NCBI RefSeq assembly: GCF_000182565.1
Contig: NW_015971547.1
Location: 291,339-355,338 of the forward strand
Source of the DNA: Spizellomyces punctatus DAOM BR117
Taxonomy: Eukaryota; Chytridiomycota; Chytridiomycetes; Spizellomycetales; Spizellomycetaceae
DNA length: 64,000 nucleotides
Direction of reading: 5' to 3'
Of the stretch, positions 56,677 through 64,000 are shown in pieces. Below the pieces are notes generated by a model. It saw only the letters and a list, made by a program, of their open reading frames with translations. It did not search any database and was not told the origin of the DNA. Made by a program: the position numbers and the translations under genes. Each line of letters begins with the position of its first letter. The first letter of the stretch is position 1.

Positions 56677-57619
56677 TTTGCGCAGATGGTAGATCTGTCA
56701 AGGAACGGTCGCGTGGCGTCCCGCAAACTGAACGCGTCCTGTGGAGGATATCCAACCAGCGCGCACTCCAACCTGCTGTCTGGATGGATATTACACATAA
56801 TATTTGTTATCTGGTGCCGAGGACCTCGCCCTCCCGACAATATTGACAATAAACAAGTAGCACCTTGCAAAACACTGCTACTACTATGCTGCTATAATCG
56901 CAGGTATGCATTGTCTTTGGATTTCCTAAGCTTATTCCTCAGTCTAATTATTCTGATTTTACATGTATCTGAACATCCTCCGACCAAAAACGTCAAAGGC
57001 TTTATGTATTACATGTGTGATTGAGCCTAGTCGTAGTTTATCACTTGTAAGGACTGGGCTGGTTGTCCAGTGGTTCAATCCACACTGGTGCATTCTGTTG
57101 TTATTGCCAAATACACTAGCGGAAAATTTAAGAAAAATTTCGTCTGGATCCGGGATCGAACCTTCCCAAGGGTACCGTTCTGCGGTTCCTCTCAGGTTTG
57201 AAACGCGGACTGGCATCATCCTTTCCCTTGGCTTGAGAAGCTGGAAGGTTTCACTGTCAAAAGCGAATTTAATTAGGGCCAATGAATCAATCTCACCTGA
57301 ATCTGAGTCGGTAATCGCAAGGTCTTTGTACGGCATATTTGTATACGTCCGGAGTACGGGCCACAGGTCAACCTCAACGACTTTAAGCGTTTGAGCGCTC
57401 TGTATTTGGGAACCTGCCACCTGGCAAAAAATCGGCCTTTTACCTACGTCGTTTGGAACGCTTCAACGACAAGGTGATCACCAGTGTTGCTCAGACTCTT
57501 CCTTTTTCCATTTGACCCGATTAGGGGGAGGACCGCCACCGGTTTGGAATGTAAGTAGCTGTAGTCGCACTCCTATGGCTCCCCGTCTCACATGTCTGCT
57601 TTTCAGTAGCCCTCGGTCA
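56677..57619. other. divergent promoter region with element relic
   Basis: Between the divergent PMT2 and Zds1-like genes. It contains the TIR-element relic D (56811-57045). A minus-strand open frame 56959-57420 (153 codons) overlaps the relic and is probably not a gene. A possible 5' UTR intron of the Zds1-like gene runs from a GTAAGT at 57551 to the CAG ending at 57606. Confidence 0.45.
56811..57045 (+). mobile_element. TIR element relic D (internal fragment)
   Basis: About 235 bp aligning to the central part of the TIR element, closest to copy A read on the minus strand (shared CTGCTACTACTATGCTGC, TCTAATTATTCTGATTTTAC and CTGAACATCCTCCGAC blocks). Both ends including the TIRs are missing and drift is heavy, so it is an old truncated copy. 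Confidence 0.65.
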
Positions 57620-60524
57620 ATGGCGACCGAAGCCATGGACCCTGCCGATCCTAATTCAGGCGTCTCACGTTCGTTAACCATAACCGGCCAAAAGAGCGAC
57701 GGAATGGTGGAAAAATTGAAAGCGAAAGCCTCGATGCCGCTATTGACTCGAAGTCAGAGTGAACTCGGTGATGTTCGCCATCGAGAGGGCTCAGAGAGTA
57801 ATGGGCTTTACTTGGAAGCTTCTTCTTTGGAAAGACGCTTTTCCGGCAAGGTGTTGGATTTTTTATTCAAGAAGAACGCAAAGGCAAAAACAATCGATGC
57901 TGGGTATGGCCGTAGGGTGGACGTGACTGTTGGAGACGCTGATGTTACCAAAAACAGAGGACCTAGTGCTGATGATGAAGATCGGCAGAGTTTACGAAGT
58001 GTCAAAAGTAACAGCAGTCTAAAAAGCTTGGCTGAAGGGAAGAAAGGCTTGTTCAACTTTCGAACCAAGAAGAGCAAACAAAAGAAGAGCTTGGATATCA
58101 CACCTTCCATCTCTGCTATCTCTTTAGTGACCCCTTCCGATGGCGAAAAAGAAGCATGGCTTCCATCTCCTCCAGTTGTATGTGACACTTTGTTACTGTG
58201 CCCACAAGTGCTCTCAATCTCATATCCCTGTTTCCCAGGCATCTACTACATCGAACCCATCACAATCATTGATTCCAGAATCGGAACCATCCATTTCAAC
58301 CGAACGTTCTCAACCAGTTACAATATCGAGTCCTTCATCTTCTCTTCACCTGCCTACCATATCTCCTGTTTCAGGTTCTTGGTCCTGGGTATCAGCGGAA
58401 AGCCAAACCCACCCTGGGCAGACCGATATCAGGGAGCTTCGCATTAGTCCGAGAGCCTCCAGTCTGAAGTTATTAGAGAAGCTTGCCAGTACGTCAATAC
58501 CTCATCCTGAAAAGCAGGAAACAAGCGCCGTACTTCCAAATGGATGGTCAGCAGCAAAGAAAGGTGACGAAAGTGGCAAAGACATTAGTCCAGTTGACGG
58601 CCCGAGTTTGCGAGATGGGCAGGAACAAGGCAAAGAAGAAAAGCCAGAACCAGCTGACCGTGCCGACGACGATGAACTTAAACGGAAATCTACAGCTCGC
58701 AGCAATAGGTCAACGCTTTCAGACGGCACTCCGGTGGTTCCTGATGTCCTCTCCCCGCCAAAGAAGCCCGTCGTAAGCCGAGCTGGTGCGACAATTGAAA
58801 CCGACGATCCATCTCATCTCTTCTGGGTTCCTGCCCATCTACATCCGGAGCTCCACCCGAACGATTTCAAAAAATGGCTGAACAATGCTGATGCAGGGCC
58901 TACCGACTCCACAGTCTTTCAGATCGGTAAAAAGCCCCTGAGACGATCGAAATCCTTTGTTGAACGACATGTGGTTATTACCCCTGATAACGTAGAGGAA
59001 TTTGTGGAAAAAGATAATATCGTGCGGAGTCGGACGGTGTCAGGAGCGCAGTATCAGCGCGGCGGTAAGGGTCTACCACCATTGAGACGAAGTCGAAATA
59101 TCCGGCCGAAACGTCCCACTATGCGTAGTATGCAAGAAAGCGCAAACAGTACCGCAGACTCAGACTCTGGGCCTGACTATGCAGACGGAACCTCAAAGGA
59201 ATCTGGACCGGTTAGAAGACGGTCAAGAAGAAAAGCAGATCGAAGTTCGTCATCTGTTAGAAAAAAGAAGGCAGGAAATCGGAGGTCCAAGACTATCATT
59301 ATGGGACCAGTTGAAGAACGCTCTCTCACTGCACCCAGTGAAATCCCCATGGACCCTTCGGTATCTGCTTTGGAGAAGCAGGATACTGACAAGGTTTCCA
59401 CGTCCCACACATTTTCAACCCCAACTCCAGTTGAGTTACCCAAGCCACCCTTGGAGCTCAAAGTGGACGCCATTTTGGCTGGTGACGCTTATACTCACCC
59501 TGCATCCCCTGAGCCCAGCTTTCATTCGCCATCAGAGAGCATGACTCCCGACGACTTGGAGATTCTGGATGTTCCACAGGATGAGATGGCTTCTACAACC
59601 GAAGATACCGCCATTGGTGAAAAGCAAAAATCCAAGAAGAAGAAAGAGGGCAAAAGCTGGAATTGGTTGTCAGGCTTCCTTGGTAAAAAGAGCCCGGGTT
59701 CCACTAAGCACAAACGAGCAGCGTCACTGGAATCCAACGGAAGCAGTGCCGCCGAAGATGATACTTGGAACGCATATCCTAATGATCGTTTCAGCGATGC
59801 GGATGGAGCTCCGCGATTTTCGCCTGAAGTAGAGAAGCAAATCTACCGAATGTCGCACATCAAGTTGGCCCAACACCGCCGGCCATTGTCTCAACAAGTT
59901 CTCATCAGTAACCTCATGCTGTACATTCTATCTGTTCACGCCGATGTCACATTGAATCGACAAGGCCCGCGAAAGAGGGGACGGAAGGGAAGGAGGCGTG
60001 GTAAATCGCCCGGTGCCAGCAGCGATCGAAGCAGAAGTCCAGGGCGTGCCCTTCCCATACCACACCCCGCTACGGGACCTGTCGTCCAGCCGAATTCCAT
60101 CTTGGAAGCTCCAACGATGCCTCGCAGCGGACAGTACTTTCCTGGGGCTCCTGGTATTTCTAGTCTAACCGGTATACCGGGAGCAGCCAGCGGGGATTAC
60201 GTTACGGACGGAAGCCCAGCGCAAGGCTACTTTGGAAACGGAGGAGACTCGCACGGTAGCGAACGGCGACAGCGCAATCTAGCACATTTAGCAGTCATAA
60301 AAGCTGGGGGAATTGACAGCGGATCGGCAAGTTCTCTTGAACCTGCATGGGTAGATTCTGAGTATCTCAGTAGCGATCATGAAGGTGATCCCTCTCCAAG
60401 GTCGCGATCTTATTCCCCGGACCGAGCAACGGACTCTGAGGAAGAAGAGGACGAGGACGATGTACCGTTAGGAATGTTGCAGCAACATAGACGAGGCAGT
60501 ATCAGTAGTGTTTCTAGTCACTGA
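57620..60524 (+). CDS. Zds1-like protein (PP2A-Cdc55 regulator family)
   Basis: CDS join(57620..58177, 58239..60524), 947 aa. Most of the protein is Ser/Pro/Lys-rich and disordered, but two islands match fungal Zds1/Zds2: DDPSHLFWVPAHLHPELHPN with FKKWL, and EKQIYRMSHIKLAQHRRPLS followed by QQVLISNLMLYILS, the Zds C-terminal motif. In yeast Zds proteins bind the Cdc55-PP2A phosphatase and control its location, mitotic entry, polarity and silencing. Basic clusters (KSKKKKEGKSW, RKRGRKGRRRGK) lie around the second island, and the tail is acidic (EEEEDEDD). Upstream ATGs exist (57584) but sit in a likely 5' UTR intron. The yeast proteins are similar in length (915-942 aa). Confidence 0.8.
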
Positions 60525-60717
60525 GTATTGTAGATTAAGGGTTTTTTTTCGTATTTAGAGAGGGATGTAGTGCTGGATTTATACATAATTTTTGTTTTTC
60601 ATCAGGTTGAAGGATGAGTGAAAAAAGGAGAACATTCACTTGAATCATATCACAATTCATTACACTTCAATGAAACATGGTATAATTATACTTTTGCAAG
60701 GCGGTCTTGAACAGTTA
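60525..60717. other. 3' flank of the Zds1-like gene
   Basis: AT-rich spacer ending at the TA next to TIR element C. Confidence 0.4.
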
Positions 60718-61443
60718 GTGTAGAGGTGACAGAAACTGGCACTAGCTACTACACCAGGGAATAAACCGGCGACAACCGGTTCGGAAAAGCTAAGCTACTA
60801 CTAGGCAATTATACACGAAACACGTAACGGTTGGTTCTAACCGGATAATTGCCCACCACCACACACGGTCCCTACTAGGCCTTGATCTGGAACTCTTGAT
60901 GGCATTGAAGCCAGACTCTTGCATCCAGGAGCGAATCGACTGGGCAGCGTCACAAGCCAGAGGATGTTCAGTGACGAGGCTTGGAGACTACAAAAAAATG
61001 CATGTCAGCGAGATGAATGACAGAATGACAAGAGATGCCATCAGTACATACCAACCAAGCTCAACATATGTGGCAGCATAATAACAGCTTTGTTGGTTCC
61101 GAGGCTGCGCTGGTTCCAGTTGGTTGTAATCGGGTGGGCGAGGTCCTCGGCACCACCACATCTGCATTCTCATGGTTGGACTTGAGAGTCGCGATGAGGG
61201 TTGCGCAGATGCTTTCGAGTCGAGGATGGGTAAAGAGGAAAGAGGGAAGAGGGAGCAGGTCCCCTTTTATAGACCTTCGGCATGCGCCTCACCGCAGTTT
61301 AAAAAAAAAAACATTACATGCATGCCACACCGCTGCATGCCACACCAATCTGAGCGATAGAGGGGGTTCTGATTATGCGATATGACTAACCGGATTATCC
61401 GGATAATAATGGGTCCTAGTGCCATTTTCAATCACCTCCACAC
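60718..61443 (-). mobile_element. TIR element copy C, TA-flanked
   Basis: 726 bp with 28-bp imperfect terminal inverted repeats (left GTGTAGAGGTGACAG..., right ...CAATCACCTCCACAC), flanked by TA at 60716-60717 and 61444-61445. It is nearly identical to copy B in reverse orientation, so transposition of one from a common source was recent. On its minus strand it has a TATA box (about 61264-61271), a CT-rich leader and an ATG at about 61173. The plus strand carries a 61-codon frame (60896-61081) that differs from the matching frame in copy B by one residue. No transposase was found. Confidence 0.88.
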
Positions 61444-61719
61444 TATGTATGGTAATTTGCTCGAGTGACATGCGGCGATCAAAAGAACATCATAAACAAC
61501 AGAGGACGAGACATCACTGCGATTATCATGCAAATGTCCGACATGACTTCTGGGTATTCTTTGTGGACATTGACTGGCTTTACATGAAAACTTCAATTAT
61601 TTGGGATCGGAGGGTTTGACTGGAACGTATCCTGGCAACCGAAATATGGCACAGCATATCGACATGCGGACTTTCAGGTAGATCCAGTTTCCTACGTTCC
61701 AACCTTCTTCCTTGCGAAC
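61444..61719. other. spacer before the TMEM70-like gene
   Basis: Probably the promoter of the TMEM70-like gene; no coding signal. Confidence 0.4.
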
Positions 61720-62582
61720 ATGAACAGAGCCTGGAAAGCGCTGATTCCACCGCCATATGTCAACGTCGTATTACGTCGTAGTCTTGTATCGCAATCCTCA
61801 CTGACTCCAGTGTATCATGGTCCGTTGAAGAAGACGTTGGTATTGCTCAAGTAAGGAATTCTGGTCTGGTATTTTGAACCTTTAGCGCTCTGGTAACCAG
61901 CGGGCTTGGCGTGTCCACAGGAGAGTGTCCGCAACAACCTTTGGACTCAGTGCGGTAGCTTCACCCCTATTGGCTTTTGCTGAATATGCAAACTTGGCAG
62001 TTGTTGGCACTATGATGGGAGCAGGTTCGTCGCAATAGTACCGAAAGCATGGCGCAGAATGCTAACCTTGGGTTCCCTTCTTTTATGTGCGGTCGACTGT
62101 ACTTAGCTCTAGTCACAAGTGGACTATCTACCGTGCTTGTTCAATACTGTGTAAATCCCTACGTCAGTCGGCTTCTCATTCCAGACTCTTCTACATCCTT
62201 TTCCAGCCGTACTATCATTCTAGAAACTCTGACCTTCTTTGGAAATACCCGTCAGACCGCAGTTGACCTGTCTGACATTATGCCTGCCTCCGACCGCCCT
62301 TTTGCCACATGGAAAGTACGGAATGACGCGCAAACAAGTGACGACGGAGATGCCCGGTTATTGGAGTTGATTGGTGGGCGACGTAAGTTCGGATTGAAAC
62401 GACGAAGATTTTATGTGCATCCCGAGCTCGATGAGGGATTTTCTGAGCAGATGACCCAGGTAATGCGGACCGTAAACGCAGCTGGACGAGCTGGACCACA
62501 ACAGCCGCAACCCCAGTCCAAGGCAGGCGGGAAAGCTTGGGATGATATAGTTAAAGATTTACGGAAGGAGAATAGAGCATAG
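61720..62582 (+). CDS. TMEM70-like mitochondrial membrane protein
   Basis: CDS join(61720..61850, 61921..62024, 62107..62582), 236 aa. The N-terminus is basic and hydroxylated (NRAWKALIPPPYVNVVLRRS), like a mitochondrial presequence. A YHGPLKKTLVLLKRVS segment then leads into two hydrophobic helices (TTFGLSAVASPLLAF and ALVTSGLSTVLVQYCVNPYV). A soluble tail contains the family-like pattern ETLTFFGNTRQTAVDLSDI and a late RRFYVHPEL block. This is the layout of TMEM70/TMEM186-type inner-membrane proteins, which act in ATP synthase and complex I assembly in animals. The last helix is made across the second intron. The match is by pattern only; the exons are well supported. Confidence 0.65.
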
Positions 62583-63005
62583 TAGAATACGTTTTAGAAC
62601 TGCTACTCTACGCTGTCGTCTAGATCGCTAGTGATCGATAATTGCTTTGTATTTATTTGACCAATTGCAGGACCACAGTCTATCTTTGTTGCAAAGCCGA
62701 TGGATGTGTAGGATGCGTTCATCCTGCGAGAGGCAAACGCGTATCGCGTCCGCCCATACACGTGCGCCCAGGTTGTTTTACCAACATCAGCAGCATTTTA
62801 AGGATCGACGGCAACAATTTCAGCATCGCGGGGTACCTACCGGCTGCAACTCAGGTTTGTTTTCCAATTGTAACGCGTTTGCTTGCTTGAAGTCTGACTT
62901 ACGCGTGCTGTCCCCATTGCCGCTACCGCCTCCTTTCAGTTCACAGCTTGAACAGCACGGAGGCAGCAAGGGTGCCTTTCCTTTGTGGAAAACTTGGCTG
63001 TCGAT
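62583..63005. other. intergenic before MON2
   Basis: No coding signal; likely the promoter of MON2. Confidence 0.4.
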
Positions 63006-64000
63006 ATGAGTGCGTTGGCAAACTTTCTGCAAAATGAGCTCCTTACATTGTCGAGTGAAGCGCGGCGAAAGCATCCAGAAATAAAGGAGGTAAGGATGAT
63101 TCGGCGCTCTGGGTGAAATTCACGGGAACGTGGGTCATGAAAGAAGTTTGCGCCTCCCGAGTATTCACATGTCTTTTTTTTCAGGCAGCGGAGCGACTAC
63201 TGTACATTTTGCGCGCTCTCAAAGAGCGGCCTCAAACACAACCAGTGCCAGATGGCGTGGATATTGTTGCAGTGGGTCTGTTGAGCTACTGAAGATCCCA
63301 AAAATATGAGTGGACGATGACTGTTAGGGTTCATCTTGCGCAGAGCTTGCAAAGACGGACGAAGCGTTAAGGCCGTTCATCATGTCTTGCGAAACCAAAA
63401 ATGCGAAACTCGTGCCTACAGCCGTGGGGTGCTTGCAGCGACTGATAACGCATCAGGCCATACCAGAGGTATGACCTCAATGCATGCTCCCTGCCCATCA
63501 TTTCTATCGAGTTCTCACACCTGCAGTCCCTAAAATTCTAGGCGTCCATTATGCTGGTTTTGAAGACGCTATCCGATCTGATCACTACCAGTGTTGAGCT
63601 GCAGTTGAAAATCTTGCAGACCGTACTACCGCTGTTGACCAATTACCGTAATGTTCATGGAGAAGTACTGGCTGAAGTTAGTCATGCGACTATTCTGAGC
63701 GGACACACTTTGGACGAGGTTGAAAGTAACCAGATATTTGCATAGGCATTATTTCTCTGTTTCCGGCTACAAGAGACAAAATCTCCTATTGTGAATAATA
63801 CTGCGGCTGCCACAGTTCGTCAATTGGTCACATTTGTATTCGACAAGGTGGCCACGGAGGATGAACGGGCCAACGTTGAAACAGGTCTGACGTGCATGCG
63901 GCGAGTGCGCGGTCAATGTGCGGCTAAGGTCTTACTTTTAATAGGGAACACGGATTTCAACGCGGTACGCCCTTTAAGCCTTTCAGGGCAGGATGCCTGC
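63006..64000 (+). CDS. MON2: MON2-like Golgi/endosome trafficking protein, N-terminal part (runs off the window)
   Basis: Partial CDS join(63006..63089, 63185..63271, 63328..63468, 63542..63676, 63746..63884, then probably 63945..64000 and beyond). It starts [20 protein letters not shown] and continues [54 protein letters not shown] and [20 protein letters not shown]. These blocks follow the order of the N-terminal DCB/HUS region of MON2, a large scaffold related to Sec7 Arf exchange factors. With DOP1 and a flippase it directs endosome-to-Golgi sorting. All introns are GT-AG and keep phase. The last intron (63885-63944, 60 bp) is in frame, so its use is inferred. The rest of the gene lies outside the window. 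Confidence 0.88.

Noticed and set aside
56959-57420. 153-codon minus-strand frame between PMT2 and the Zds1-like gene
   Set aside because: It overlaps the TIR-element relic and shows no domain; tRNA-like B-box sequence near 57147-57165 also failed to give a cloverleaf.
1-64000. CRISPR arrays, bacterial operons or prophage
   Set aside because: No direct-repeat arrays or ribosome-binding-site-led gene strings; spliceosomal introns and gene content show a eukaryotic nuclear sequence.

Overview
The window looks like nuclear DNA of an early-diverging, zoosporic (flagellated, chytrid-like) fungus. Genes are split by many short GT-AG introns (mostly 55-95 bp). Typical fungal genes (white collar-2, Zds1-like, PMT2-type mannosyltransferase, Ort1-type carrier) sit beside genes kept only by organisms with centrioles or flagella: a sperm-tail PG-rich repeat protein, a CEP78-like protein and a SPICE1-like protein. 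A Frizzled/Smoothened-like seven-helix receptor fits the same lineage. All calls come from reading the sequence; exon joins were worked out by hand from splice sites and phase.

Layout: 0-3.1 kb holds an uncertain minus-strand gene, a PAS+GATA white collar-2 homologue and a TMEM223-like gene. 3.1-10.6 kb has a homeobox gene behind a low-complexity leader, a long stretch with nothing recognised, a DltE-like short-chain dehydrogenase and a two-finger C2H2 protein. 11.2-19.5 kb is dominated by a UFD4/TRIP12-type HECT ubiquitin ligase. 19.8-27.1 kb carries a probable cell-surface protein, a pair of inverted TIR elements and an orphan protein. Four identical tRNA-Lys(UUU) genes are scattered from 11.2 to 27.1 kb. 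27.4-38.1 kb holds the Frizzled-like receptor, an ornithine-type mitochondrial carrier, a BTB/T1 protein, a CK1/TTBK-like kinase and a FAXC/metaxin-like protein. 39.2-43.9 kb is one almost intron-free gene that fuses siroheme synthase (Met8 + Met1 type) to the sulfite reductase flavoprotein subunit (Met10 type). 44.7-53.4 kb is the basal-body/cilium group (STPG2-like, SPICE1-like, CEP78-like) with EMC7 inside it. 53.6-64 kb has PMT2, a Zds1-like protein, a third complete TIR element, a TMEM70-like protein and the start of MON2.

Functional links: the sulfur-assimilation fusion joins manufacture of the siroheme cofactor to the electron-donating subunit of the enzyme that uses it. EMC7 and PMT2 both act in the ER on membrane and secreted proteins. 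TMEM223-like, TMEM70-like and the carrier are mitochondrial inner-membrane families. The strongest unusual items are the sulfite-assimilation fusion, the Frizzled-like receptor, the clustered centriole genes, and a TA-flanked TIR element of about 720 bp present in three complete copies and one relic.
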